Positions 43,716 to 52,439 of a DNA stretch of 64,000 nucleotides are shown piece by piece (position 1 is the stretch's first letter; every line of letters begins with the position of its first letter). A program made the translations under genes and the position numbers. Source of the DNA: an uncultured Desulfobacterium sp. (lineage in GTDB: Bacteria > Desulfobacterota > DSM-4660 > Desulfatiglandales > Desulfatiglandaceae); the NCBI GenBank assembly GCA_900258555.1, contig LT984857.1, forward strand, positions 447,795 to 511,794, in the 5' to 3' direction. Below the pieces are notes generated by a model that made no database searches, was not told the DNA's origin, and saw nothing but the letters and a program-made list of their open reading frames with translations.

Positions 43716-44369
43716 ATGCCGAAGACGACGATTTTGATTGTTGATGACCACAACGTAGTGATTGAGGGCATAAGACGTACCCTGGATTACAACCAGGAAG
43801 TCGAGGTTGTGGGTGAGGCCTGTGACGGTGCACAGGCTATAGAAAAGGTCAAGGAACTCCACCCTGATATGGTGATAATGGACATCTCAATGCCTGACAT
43901 GGATGGACTTTACGCCACCAGGCAGATAAAACAGTTCGCTCCCAACATCAAAATAATAATCTTTTCAGCCCATTTTAAAAAGGATTTGCTTATCAGTCTC
44001 TTCACTTCAGGCATATCAGGTTATGTCCTCAAGCAGGACCATATCTCTGAGCTTATCCTCGCCATTGATGCCGTGCGGGCCGGAGGGACCTATTTTACCA
44101 GGATAGCCCCTGCGGTTCTCTTGACCCATATGAGCGAATTGGAGAGCAAATCTCTCAAGGATTCACAGTACGGGCGACTAACCCGCCGCGAACGGGAGAT
44201 CTTTATCATGCTGGCGGATGGTTATTCATCAAAGGAAATAGCAGAAAAACTGGAGGTGAGCAAAAAGACCATTGATGCTCATAAATACAAGATCATGAAA
44301 AAGTTAGACGTCAAGACCAGCTCAGAGCTTACCAAAATTGCAGTCAGACGTGGCTTGCTCAATCCTTAG
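43716..44369 (+). CDS. NarL/FixJ-type response regulator
   Basis: A 217-residue two-domain regulator. The receiver has D10-D11 (LIVDDHNVV), phosphoacceptor D56 in VIMDISMPDMDG and the lysine in GYVLKQDH. The C-terminal LuxR helix-turn-helix reads LTRREREIFIMLADGYSSKEIAEKLEVSKKTIDAHKYKIMKKL. No sensor kinase is adjacent. It converges with the FN3 secreted protein gene, 12 bases away, and an imperfect dyad GGACCA-G-TGGTCC lies between the two stops. Confidence 0.93.
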   Translation: MPKTTILIVDDHNVVIEGIRRTLDYNQEVEVVGEACDGAQAIEKVKELHPDMVIMDISMPDMDGLYATRQIKQFAPNIKIIIFSAHFKKDLLISLFTSGISGYVLKQDHISELILAIDAVRAGGTYFTRIAPAVLLTHMSELESKSLKDSQYGRLTRREREIFIMLADGYSSKEIAEKLEVSKKTIDAHKYKIMKKLDVKTSSELTKIAVRRGLLNP

Positions 44370-44381
44370 GACCAGTGGTCC

Positions 44382-45251
44382 TTAATACCCCATTTCAGAT
44401 GCAATGCTGGACATCACAGCATTACTACCAATAATATCCTGCGCACCGCCGATTGAAAGACCGGATAATAATACACCACTTTTTCGGGCCTTAATAACTG
44501 CCTTATCCCAACTTTTCACAAACCTCGCATCCGCCTTTTCTATAGCACGTTCAAGTTTATCGGCACTCATGGCCTTGAAGTATGCGCTTTGTGCGTTTAG
44601 TATGTCTCTATGCCATTGTCCTGCGGCCTTAAGCAGTGATTGTCCAAGAATGGTTGCCTTTTTATCCTCCAAATCAAGCTGATCGGAAATCTGCAGGTAA
44701 AGATCTCCGAATCCATTAAAAAGAATATCTCCGATATAGGTGGCTGCGGCAGTGGAACAATTAAGTCCTGCTGCTCCTGACACTGATTCCGCCTTGTCCC
44801 AGGCGGATACAAACTTTTCCTCAGCCTCTGAGACACAACCTTCAAGGTTAAGGACCGAACCCTTCATCGTTTTCATATAGCATTTTGTATAGGCACTGCA
44901 TAACTTGCTTGTGGCCTTCAGTTTTGCAGACAGACAATTGGGATTAAGATCAGCTGCTAACTTGCAGGATATTTCATCCGAATATCCGCTTTCGCCGTAG
45001 CTGTTATAGGCGGTTACTGCAAAATAATATGTGCCCGGATCAAGCGAAAGGGAGCAGTCAGTCTGACTTGCCACATCCTGTGATGAGGTATAATCCCCAC
45101 TCTCCGGACCGTAATAAACCTTATATCCGTCAGCCTCTGCAACGGAATTCCATTGAAGAGTTACTTGAGCACAATTAGCGGCCGCGGCCCAAAAAAAGAA
45201 GGCCATGACAACAATCAACATGAGACAAGACTTGATAAAGCCCTTATACAT
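44382..45251 (-). CDS. Secreted FN3-domain protein with W-D-K-A repeats, function unknown
   Basis: A 289-residue exported protein. Signal peptide 1-28 (FFFWAAAANCA). Residues 29-98 are a fibronectin type III domain (VTLQWNSVAEADGYKVYYG, then TYYFAVTAYNSYGESGYS). The rest is helical with six or more cysteines and two imperfect copies of A-x-x-K/R-F-V-x-A/S-W-D-K-A (143-155 and 240-251). I know such W-D-K-A repeats only from uncharacterised environmental secreted proteins. A sigma-54 promoter lies at 45325-45340, with an AGGAG site before the ATG. Confidence 0.8.
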   Translation of the reverse strand: MYKGFIKSCLMLIVVMAFFFWAAAANCAQVTLQWNSVAEADGYKVYYGPESGDYTSSQDVASQTDCSLSLDPGTYYFAVTAYNSYGESGYSDEISCKLAADLNPNCLSAKLKATSKLCSAYTKCYMKTMKGSVLNLEGCVSEAEEKFVSAWDKAESVSGAAGLNCSTAAATYIGDILFNGFGDLYLQISDQLDLEDKKATILGQSLLKAAGQWHRDILNAQSAYFKAMSADKLERAIEKADARFVKSWDKAVIKARKSGVLLSGLSIGGAQDIIGSNAVMSSIASEMGY

Positions 45252-45324
45252 TATCCATTGCTCCTGAAGTCAAAGACTATGAAATGATCTCAGCGATGAA
45301 AAAGCTTGGTTAAGCAGGGATAAG

Positions 45325-45340
45325 AGCAATGAACGTGCCA
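45325..45340 (-). promoter_or_regulatory. Sigma-54 promoter of the FN3 protein gene
   Basis: On the minus strand the sequence is TGGCACG-TTCA-TTGCT, a full match to the -24/-12 consensus TGGCACG-N4-TTGCW. It lies about 75 bases upstream of the gene start. Sigma-54 promoters need an enhancer-binding activator, none of which is encoded in this window. Confidence 0.85.
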
Positions 45341-45661
45341 TCAAGGGCCTATGCCCAAAACAATGGTAGCATGTCTAACTAAATTATGTTTTTATACTAA
45401 ATAGTTATATAGGGGGAGGGATTGAGGACTATATGATTGGATCTTAGCTCGAAGACGATTAAAGCATAGGAAAACGATATATTCGCGTATGAAATAGAAT
45501 ACGTCTTTTGGGTCACTGTGTATTAAATATCAGACAGGATCAAAAGAATCAAACAGCAAAATGCCCCTTTGTTGGGGGGTAGAAAAAGGCATTATTTCTT
45601 ACGTATTACCGCATCCTATTGTTGGGCATTGAGATTGGCCAAATATCACCCAGGGCCAGTA
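45341..45661. other. Gene-free stretch with a possible terminator
   Basis: No gene is visible. A hairpin with AATGCC and GGCATT arms at 45560-45593 could terminate the beta-solenoid gene on the minus strand (TTTTGCTGTTTG follows), but the stem is short. Confidence 0.45.
45560..45593 (-). terminator. Possible weak terminator after the beta-solenoid gene
   Basis: AATGCC (45588-45593 read on the minus strand) pairs with GGCATT (45560-45565), with an AC-rich loop, followed by a TTTTGCTGTTTG tail. It lies ~70 bases after the stop codon. The stem is only 6 bases, so confidence is low. Confidence 0.3.
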
Positions 45662-46600
45662 TCACTCAGGACATGAAATATCCAATGGATCACCACCCCG
45701 TGCAGTATAATCCAGAACCATCTGAGAGGTTATAACAGCGGGTTCGTTATCAGCATCAGTTTCAACGGCGCTGTTTTCTATGAACTTGCTCATCAAATAA
45801 AAATCCGTAGAAAGGCCGTCGTCCTGAACAATTCTATCATTATCGCCCTTCCCGCCGTTTATTGTGACCGTTCCAGTAAGATTTGCCGTGCTTGCGAACA
45901 GGATCTTATCATCATCTCTACCCAAGAAGATTTTGACACGGTTTACGTTGATGTATTGACTGATGTAGAGTTCATCAATGCCCTTGCCGGTATCCAGTGC
46001 CAGTCTGCCAAGATAGTAGCCCTGCAGGTTGATCAAATCATTACCGGAATTGGTCTTGATTATTGTCTTGCCGTAATTACTGGCGCACTCCGCAATTTCG
46101 ATGCTGTCATCCCCTCCAGATGTTTTTATGGCCAACTTTTCAGCGATCAAGGTATCCCCCGCAAGAACAATAAAATCATTTCCATGACCCGTGTTAAGTG
46201 AGACATCGTCAACCAAAGTGGCGTTGAAGATGCCGATGGTATTATCTCCATGACCACATTTGAGTTGCATCTTTTTAATGACAGTTATGTCCCTTATTTC
46301 GACATAGTTGTCTCCGCCCTTCAGGATTATATCCAATTTGCCTTCTAGGGTATTACTTGTGGTAATGGCGAAATCCACTCCTCCGTTCCCCCCATTGACG
46401 GTTGTTCCGGACATCCCTTCAACTCGAATATCTCCAATTCCGTTATTGGTCACCACGATCTGATTGCTTCTCTTGTCTCCTGTAATCTTCAAATTTCCGC
46501 TGCTTGACATTGTGGCCCGCACATTGCCATCGGCCATGGCCGGCAGTACATGCCAGAGAACAAATACCAGCATAAGCATTAACATCTCCGCTCGCTTCAT
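45662..46600 (-). CDS. Secreted beta-solenoid, RTX-like repeat protein
   Basis: A 312-residue exported protein. Signal peptide 1-23 (ending PAMA). Residues 60-270 form repeated short strands separated by glycine/aspartate turns (GGNGGVDF, GGDNYVEI, GHGDNTIG, GHGNDFIV, GGDDSIEI, SGNDLINL, GRDDDKILF, GGKGDNDRI). This is the look of calcium-binding parallel beta-rolls, though the turns are less regular than true RTX nonapeptides. No enzyme domain is visible. A GGGAGGGG site precedes the ATG. It is divergent from the sigma-54-driven gene at 46890. Confidence 0.8.
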   Translation of the reverse strand: MKRAEMLMLMLVFVLWHVLPAMADGNVRATMSSSGNLKITGDKRSNQIVVTNNGIGDIRVEGMSGTTVNGGNGGVDFAITTSNTLEGKLDIILKGGDNYVEIRDITVIKKMQLKCGHGDNTIGIFNATLVDDVSLNTGHGNDFIVLAGDTLIAEKLAIKTSGGDDSIEIAECASNYGKTIIKTNSGNDLINLQGYYLGRLALDTGKGIDELYISQYINVNRVKIFLGRDDDKILFASTANLTGTVTINGGKGDNDRIVQDDGLSTDFYLMSKFIENSAVETDADNEPAVITSQMVLDYTARGGDPLDISCPE

Positions 46601-46838
46601 TTTTTCCCCTCCCAGAACAAAAAATAAAACTTGAAATTCATTCCTTACGAAAAATTACTATTTATTGGCGGTTATGAGGTTTGGGAATTGCCATTGGATC
46701 CTTGAACCATAAAGCCTGGCTTATTAGATGTCAAGGATGAATGTATCCCATATATTGTGTTTTCAGGCGACCTCCCCCCAAAATTGTCAGGAGGCACTTT
46801 CCATCGAATAATCCTGAGGGGGATTATCGTACAATTGC

Positions 46839-46854
46839 TGGCATATTAATTGCA
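46839..46854 (+). promoter_or_regulatory. Sigma-54 promoter of the small exported protein gene
   Basis: TGGCATA-TTAA-TTGCA has exact GG and GC cores at the required -24/-12 spacing. The gene starts 36 bases further on. An ATAATCC/GGATTAT inverted repeat (46808-46827) lies just upstream and could be part of a regulatory site. Confidence 0.85.
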
Positions 46855-46889
46855 AAATGATTCAAATAAATTTCAAAAGAAAGGGTTTC

Positions 46890-47483
46890 ATGAAAAGACT
46901 TTTTGCGTTTATCGTAATACTTATTTTCTGCCGTCCTGTGTATGGCGAAGTCCTTGTATACACCATATCATGCAGCACAAAGGGTGTTGACATCGAGACG
47001 GGAAGCTATGTCAAGCAGAAACTGCGTGGCTATTTTGTGGCGGATATTACTATCAATCAAAACAAGGTCAATAGTTCCGCAATGATATTTAAAGGCATTG
47101 ATCCAAGTAACGCAAAGATTCAGGAGACTATTCCGGACACTGTCTTCGAATTTAGAAAGACAACCGGATCTTCAGGGACTGAATGGGTCTCTATGGAATT
47201 ATATGATGAATCATATGGGATGGACTGTATTTTAACCGGGGGGGCTAAGCGTTCGGATATAGGGTCTTCCAACAGGGAAAATATTGCTAATGGACTTAAT
47301 GGCAACATTGTTATTTCGGGTACTTTGCCGCTTATTGATTGCGATGCAAGGAGTTCGGGCCCTATGAAACTGAAATTGGATGTCAATAAGACAAAAGATG
47401 CCAACAAAGCAACAAAGAACTTTCCTCAGGTGGTGGAATCCCTGCAATCAGAGCTTTTGAGCAGAGGCTATCAGTATTACTGA
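46890..47483 (+). CDS. Small exported protein of unknown function
   Basis: A 197-residue protein with a signal peptide (MKRLFAFIVILIFCRPVYG). The mature part starts EVLVYTISCSTKGVDIETGS and has a beta-rich pattern with three later cysteine-free strands, a GTEWVSMELYDESYGMDC segment and a basic C-terminal helix. I recognise no family. I chose the ATG at 46890, with AAAGGG upstream, and not 46857, which overlaps the promoter. The sigma-54 promoter and the secreted neighbours suggest a shared surface function. Confidence 0.75.
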   Translation: MKRLFAFIVILIFCRPVYGEVLVYTISCSTKGVDIETGSYVKQKLRGYFVADITINQNKVNSSAMIFKGIDPSNAKIQETIPDTVFEFRKTTGSSGTEWVSMELYDESYGMDCILTGGAKRSDIGSSNRENIANGLNGNIVISGTLPLIDCDARSSGPMKLKLDVNKTKDANKATKNFPQVVESLQSELLSRGYQYY

Positions 47484-47736
47484 AAGACTCGTTCCGACAA
47501 TCCGTCAAACATATGACAGCCCTTTATATCCCATAAATTCTCGCCGGAAAACCTGATAAATTTTCATTTCATAAAGCAATGCCGTTGGCTTGAAAGAGGC
47601 ATCAGGCATATGCTATAATTAGAATCAACCCTAATAATACCTTGGGTTTTCGTTTCATAGTGGCTACCGTACCGGTAAAATTGTGCCTGATACAAACCGG
47701 CTATCCGTTATCAATTTGTTATGCATTTGAGGTTAT

Positions 47737-48921
47737 ATGGAAAAGTACAGGATTAAAACATTCAATAAGATAGCGGCAGAAGGACTTTCAATGTTTGATG
47801 ACCATTTTGTTGTTGGCCCGGATGTGGAAGATCCTCATGGAATTATTGTCAGGAGCGCAAAGATTGATACAGAAGAATTCCCATCGCTTTTTGCTGTTGC
47901 AAGGGCCGGCGCCGGGGTGGATAACATCACTGTTGACAAGGCCACCGGGCAGGGAATCTGCGTCTTTAATGCCCCGGGCGCAAACGCCAATGCAGTGGCG
48001 GAACTGGTATTTGTGATGGCAGGCATTGGGGCCCGCAACATACATCTGGCCATTGATTTTTGTAAGACCCTCTCATCGCTTGCCGACAGTGAACTCTCCG
48101 CACGGGTTGAAGGGAATAAGTCAAAATTCAAGGGTTTTGAGCTAGCAGGAAAGACTCTTGGGGTGATCGGGCTCGGGCAGGTGGGTGTGAGAGTCGCAAA
48201 CGGCGGCGCCAGAAGACAGATGAGAACCATAGGTTTTGATCCGTTTCCCGCACTTGAAAACATTCATATGCTCTCCCCTGATGTCACTATCGCCCGCTCG
48301 CTTAAAGAGGTGCTCCGCAATGCGGATATACTGACCGTACACGTCCCATCCAATGAAAAGACCAAAGGATTCGTAAGCAACGATATGCTCTCCCAATTGC
48401 CTAAGGGCGCCATGTTGATCAACTTTTGCAGAAAGGATGTGTTTGATGAACAGGCCGTACTAAGTGCCCTTGATTCAGGTAAATTGAGCCGCTATATAAC
48501 TGACTTTCCGACGAGCGCAACACTAAAAAATCCTAAGGTGATCGCATCTCCCCACCTGGGGGCGAGCACGGAAGAATCCGAGGAACAGAGTGCAGTGATG
48601 GCTGTAAAGGAACTTATCGCCTATATGGAACACGGCACCATCATACACAGCGTAAACTTTCCCACAGCAGAGTCCATTCCCGGTGACTCTGTTCATACCC
48701 GGCTGATAATGATCAACAAGGACACCCCCGGCATGATCGGCTTCGCCTCACAGACAATCGGTAGACATGGAATAAATATCGCAAGTTACTTAAATGAGAG
48801 CAATGGTACTATAGGCTACAATATCATTGACTGTGAGAATCCGATCCCACCACATGTCATTGATCATATCGAGGCCCATGAGGGGGTGATTCGGACAAGG
48901 ACGATCCATTATCAGCAGTAA
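47737..48921 (+). CDS. serA: 3-phosphoglycerate dehydrogenase-like 2-hydroxyacid dehydrogenase
   Basis: A 394-residue NAD-dependent dehydrogenase, first step of serine synthesis. The NAD loop is LGVIGLGQVGVRVA; the substrate arginine lies in NFCRKDVFDE (R232) and the catalytic histidine in SPHLGAST (H273). A C-terminal ACT domain (MINKDTPGMIGFASQTIGRHGINIASYL) fits the short regulated form. The usual catalytic glutamate loop is shortened (TDFPTSATLKNPKV), which I recall as normal for this subgroup. A GAGG site precedes the ATG. No serB or serC is nearby. Confidence 0.88.
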   Translation: MEKYRIKTFNKIAAEGLSMFDDHFVVGPDVEDPHGIIVRSAKIDTEEFPSLFAVARAGAGVDNITVDKATGQGICVFNAPGANANAVAELVFVMAGIGARNIHLAIDFCKTLSSLADSELSARVEGNKSKFKGFELAGKTLGVIGLGQVGVRVANGGARRQMRTIGFDPFPALENIHMLSPDVTIARSLKEVLRNADILTVHVPSNEKTKGFVSNDMLSQLPKGAMLINFCRKDVFDEQAVLSALDSGKLSRYITDFPTSATLKNPKVIASPHLGASTEESEEQSAVMAVKELIAYMEHGTIIHSVNFPTAESIPGDSVHTRLIMINKDTPGMIGFASQTIGRHGINIASYLNESNGTIGYNIIDCENPIPPHVIDHIEAHEGVIRTRTIHYQQ

Positions 48922-48947
48922 TACTTTCTGATGCGGCATCTGTGTAT

Positions 48948-49160
48948 TTACCCCGGCCTCTTGTCAGACGGAGTCTTGTTTTTCTCTTCGTAGTCAACAC
49001 AATGATAAGAAGGAAGCAGAAAGCGATTGTGAAGATTGCAGATACCCGCATCCCCCCTGGTTGAACCGTGAACGGAGCTTAAGGCGTTGATCCCCTTAAA
49101 GGTGCGCTCAAGCATAAGGGGATCATTGTCAAAATGCTTGCAGCTGCCGCAGTCAGGCAT
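48948..49160 (-). CDS. Small four-cysteine protein coupled to the YeiH gene
   Basis: A 70-residue protein with C4-x2-C7 at the N-terminus (PDCGSCKHF), C41 in DAGICNLH and C54 in YHC. The spacing suggests a small zinc or iron-sulfur knuckle. The ATG overlaps the stop of the exporter gene (TAATG), so the two are translationally coupled. I recall similar short proteins in related bacteria but know no function. An in-frame start at 49178 lies inside the exporter gene and is rejected. Confidence 0.7.
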   Translation of the reverse strand: MPDCGSCKHFDNDPLMLERTFKGINALSSVHGSTRGDAGICNLHNRFLLPSYHCVDYEEKNKTPSDKRPG

Positions 49161-50821
49161 TATTTGATAGCCTGCCAATAGCCACTGAAAACTATGGTGG
49201 ATAGTGCATAGCCCAGGGGGACATTGACTATTACCCCGATGGTAAATGCCCAGAATGGCTTCATGCCGAAGATCATCAAATCTTTAAAACGCGTTGACAG
49301 GCCTATACAGAGAAAGCAGAAGACAAATGCCCATGACCTTAGCTCCTTTATCGGTGCAATGGCTTTTGAAGACAGCTCACTGTGGAACCAGTCCGATTTA
49401 AACTGTAGATTTTTAAGCGCCAGTTTCTGATCGGGCGTGGTTGCTGCTGAGATGAGTATATTCAGCTCATCAGAAGACATCTTACCGTTAAACGTGATCT
49501 GCCCGGCTGCTTGATCATAGGCGAATTTGCCGGCAAGCTGTTGGGGACTCTGGAATGCGGAAAAATCGGCCTTATACGCAGACTGCTGGGTCTTGGCCTT
49601 ATAAACGCCTTCCACCGGGGCCTTGCCTACATGGGTCTTGGGGGCAAGGCCTGCAATAATGCTCATTATGACACAGGCAGCAAAAAAGCCCAGAACAAAT
49701 TTCGGAAAACGGTCCCATATAACACGCGCCCCTACCGCCTTTGTCTGATCCTTTTCCCAGAAGGTGCATGATACAATCGCAAGAATAAAGGCCCATATCC
49801 CTATCCAGATATCCCTGCCGATCACCTTCATCAGAGTGAACGCCTGTATAGGGGCGTCCCCGTAATCCTTTGCTATTTCAGCTACAACTGCAAAGCCGGC
49901 GGCATCCGCATATTCTGATGTGCCCACCCAGGCCCCTGCCTCTCCCGCTGATATCGCATACCATGGGGAGGCATCTGTTACAGCCTCGCCAGGCGGGACA
50001 AGCATAAACTTGGTGACAATGGCAAGAGCAAAGACCATGACAATCGCCCATACAGAGACCACCCCGATACTGATTGAGATATGTTCCTTGTCCGCCCTCA
50101 CAGCCCCTCCGATTGCAATGGAGCCTGACACACCGCAAACAGCCCCTGCCGTACCCAGCACTGCCCCAAAACGGTTATCGAGCTTAAATAACTTTGTGGC
50201 CGCCAGAAATATGGTCATCCATGTGCATACCGATACAATAGTCGCCTGAAAAAAGGCGATGGCCCCTGCCTCAAAAATAAGTGTTAAAGGCAGTGTTGCG
50301 CCCAATAGCACGATTCCGGTTTTTATATAGTATTCCGTACGCATGGCGGTATGAAACCATGTCGGCATTTTTTTGAAATTGCCTATAATTATCCCGATCA
50401 ACAGGGCAAGCAGAGGAGCGCCAAGATCCCATTTCTGCATTACATCCCATGCCGCCAGATAGAATATGCCAAGAGAGCCCGCAAATACTATGAGATAGCC
50501 TGGGATAAACTCTTTGAGGCTCCTTCCCATTGCTGCGATACTAATGGAGAAAATCACCCCGAAACACAGGCATATTACCCCGTATATCCAGACATTTTTT
50601 GCCAGGTCGTTTCCGATTGAGCTGATATTGGACCAGGAACCAGGCGTGATGGTAAAGGCCCTTATGGATCCGCCCATCCAGAAAAAAACCATGGACAGGG
50701 CTATAATCCCTAATCCCAACCAGATCGCCCAATAGTCTTCTGTCGTTAAAAACGGTGATCTTGATTTTGCCGGAGCAGCCGGCACCCCTTGACTAGAAAT
50801 CCGATTTCCCTGAGCTGCCAT
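49160..50821 (-). CDS. YeiH-family membrane protein (putative sulfate exporter), enlarged
   Basis: A 553-residue membrane protein of the UPF0324/YeiH family. Characteristic segments are APLLALLIGIIIGNFKKMP, TGIVLLGATLPLTLIFEAGA and the signature LGTAGAVCGVSGSIAIGGAVRADKEH. The C-terminal half has a soluble insert (about residues 394-490) between helices that typical ~350-residue members lack. Transport of sulfate or sulfonates has been proposed for the family without firm proof. The ATG at 50821 has GGAGG upstream; 50839 is rejected. A small cysteine protein follows. Confidence 0.87.
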   Translation of the reverse strand: MAAQGNRISSQGVPAAPAKSRSPFLTTEDYWAIWLGLGIIALSMVFFWMGGSIRAFTITPGSWSNISSIGNDLAKNVWIYGVICLCFGVIFSISIAAMGRSLKEFIPGYLIVFAGSLGIFYLAAWDVMQKWDLGAPLLALLIGIIIGNFKKMPTWFHTAMRTEYYIKTGIVLLGATLPLTLIFEAGAIAFFQATIVSVCTWMTIFLAATKLFKLDNRFGAVLGTAGAVCGVSGSIAIGGAVRADKEHISISIGVVSVWAIVMVFALAIVTKFMLVPPGEAVTDASPWYAISAGEAGAWVGTSEYADAAGFAVVAEIAKDYGDAPIQAFTLMKVIGRDIWIGIWAFILAIVSCTFWEKDQTKAVGARVIWDRFPKFVLGFFAACVIMSIIAGLAPKTHVGKAPVEGVYKAKTQQSAYKADFSAFQSPQQLAGKFAYDQAAGQITFNGKMSSDELNILISAATTPDQKLALKNLQFKSDWFHSELSSKAIAPIKELRSWAFVFCFLCIGLSTRFKDLMIFGMKPFWAFTIGVIVNVPLGYALSTIVFSGYWQAIK

Positions 50822-50976
50822 ACAGTTTCCTCCATGCAATAATATGGTATGTAGAGTTATAAGTAAGAATAATTTTAAAGTGCCTATTTTTTGATCTATA
50901 CGGGTGTATAGGAAGATCAGAAGTGTGTGTCAAGGGCAAATCCTACAGTTGAACTCTGAGAAGGCGAACCGGCAAC

Positions 50977-51738
50977 TCAGGTGCTTGCAGAACTCAGGCC
51001 CAGATCTCCCAGTTCGTACTGTACAATGACTGCAATGGCAAGGGCCGCGGTCTCTGCTCGCAATATCCTCACCCCCAGTGATACAGGGATAAAACCTGCG
51101 CCCCTGCCGGCAAGGACCTCACCCTCTGTAAAGCCGCCTTCAGGCCCGATGATCCCTACAAAGTCTTTAATAGAACAGGTAGATTTAAGTAAAGATTTGA
51201 GATCATTTTCCGCCTCCTTTTCCCACAGGATAACCTTCAGGGCATCCTTTTCACGCCACTTTTCCAGCAAGCTGCTCAATTCCAATGGGGATTCAACCTG
51301 CATCGTAACCGCCCTGCCGCACTGTTTGGCAGAACTTTCCGCCACCCCTTTCCAATGCATCATCTTATTTGTAATTCTGTCCTGGTCGAGCCTGACCACG
51401 GATCTTTCGGAGAAAAAAGGCGTCAGGCTTTCAACGCCGAGTTCGGATGCCTTCTGGATAATAAGATCCATCGCGTTGGATTTTGTAACGGCCTGACATA
51501 GTGTGATACTCAGATCTGTGGAGGCCTGTTTTTCAAGGGGCCTTTTCAACCTGACCTTCACTTCACGGGAAGAGATAGATTCTATGCTTGACTCAAAGCG
51601 GCCGCCTTTTTTGTCCATCAGGACGATATGATCTCCCTGTTTCATCCTCAGCACGCGAGATATATGCCACGCCTCTGACCCTCTAATCAGGCAGACTCCA
51701 TTAATAGCAGATATCTCTTCAACTAAGAAGTTTCTCAA
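50977..51738 (-). CDS. rsmE: 16S rRNA (uracil1498-N3)-methyltransferase
   Basis: A 253-residue SPOUT-fold enzyme that methylates U1498 of 16S rRNA. The N-terminal PUA-like part (HISRVLRMKQGDHIVLMD) precedes the knot: KASELGVESLTPFFSERSVVR, then the SAM-binding loop GIIGPEGGFTEGEV and LGVRILRAETAALA. The preferred start is the TTG at 51738, because TAGGAG lies 7 bases upstream and the product begins RNFLVEEI as in relatives; an ATG at 51783 adds 15 unrelated residues. Divergent from fliL. Confidence 0.94.
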   Translation of the reverse strand: MRNFLVEEISAINGVCLIRGSEAWHISRVLRMKQGDHIVLMDKKGGRFESSIESISSREVKVRLKRPLEKQASTDLSITLCQAVTKSNAMDLIIQKASELGVESLTPFFSERSVVRLDQDRITNKMMHWKGVAESSAKQCGRAVTMQVESPLELSSLLEKWREKDALKVILWEKEAENDLKSLLKSTCSIKDFVGIIGPEGGFTEGEVLAGRGAGFIPVSLGVRILRAETAALAIAVIVQYELGDLGLSSAST

Positions 51739-51909
51739 GCTCTTACTCCTAATTATTTGACATATGGAGTCCTTTAATATCATAATATTCTAATTATGCC
51801 AAATAGATGGTCTAAAAAATAATTGATGTTTTCTTGCGTCTGACTTATTTTTGATTGTAATAAATCCTATCAATCCCATTGACTCTTCAAATACAAAAGG
51901 GGAACACTT

Positions 51910-52416
51910 ATGGCAAAAGAACCGGAAGAGGAAGAAATACTCGAGGCAAAGCCGGGCCTTCTTAAAAATAAACCCATGCTTTTGATCATTATTATTTCCG
52001 TTGCGTTTCTGTTCCTAATGGGAGGAGGTTTTTATTTCTTGTGGCATAAGGTAACCCCCGAGGAACCTAAGACAGAACAAAAGAAAGATGAGGTCAAGGA
52101 AGAAAAGGATGAGGTCAAGCCCATGTATGCCCTGACCCCCTTCATAGTCAACCTTGCCGACCAGGATGTTACGCGCTATATGCGTATCACAATGGAACTT
52201 GAGCTTGCCGGTGAAGAAACAACGGCGGAGGTTGAAAAGAGACTCCCCCAAATAAGAGATGCGATCTTGACCATAATACCATCAAAAACAGCCAAGGATA
52301 TCAGTTCGGTCGAAGGGAAAACCGCACTGCGCGATGAAATCATACAACGCCTCAACAGCTTCATCAAAAAGGGAAAAATAACAAATATATATTTTACCGA
52401 ATTTGTTATCCAGTAA
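51910..52416 (+). CDS. fliL: Flagellar basal-body-associated protein FliL
   Basis: A 168-residue inner-membrane protein with one helix (MLLIIIISVAFLFLMGGGFYFLW), a charged linker (EEPKTEQKKDEVKEEKDE) and a periplasmic stomatin-like domain with YALTPFIVNLADQDVTRYMRITMELEL and FITNIYFTEFVIQ-type ending. FliL surrounds the stator and supports motor torque. No other flagellar gene lies in the window, which is odd because fliL usually precedes fliM. Confidence 0.88.
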   Translation: MAKEPEEEEILEAKPGLLKNKPMLLIIIISVAFLFLMGGGFYFLWHKVTPEEPKTEQKKDEVKEEKDEVKPMYALTPFIVNLADQDVTRYMRITMELELAGEETTAEVEKRLPQIRDAILTIIPSKTAKDISSVEGKTALRDEIIQRLNSFIKKGKITNIYFTEFVIQ

Positions 52417-52439
52417 GACCAGGCGGAAACCTGTTGCCG

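Noticed and set aside
44363-44384. Bidirectional terminator between the NarL regulator and the FN3 gene
   Set aside because: The GGACCA/TGGTCC dyad is short, overlaps both stop regions and has no T tract on either side.
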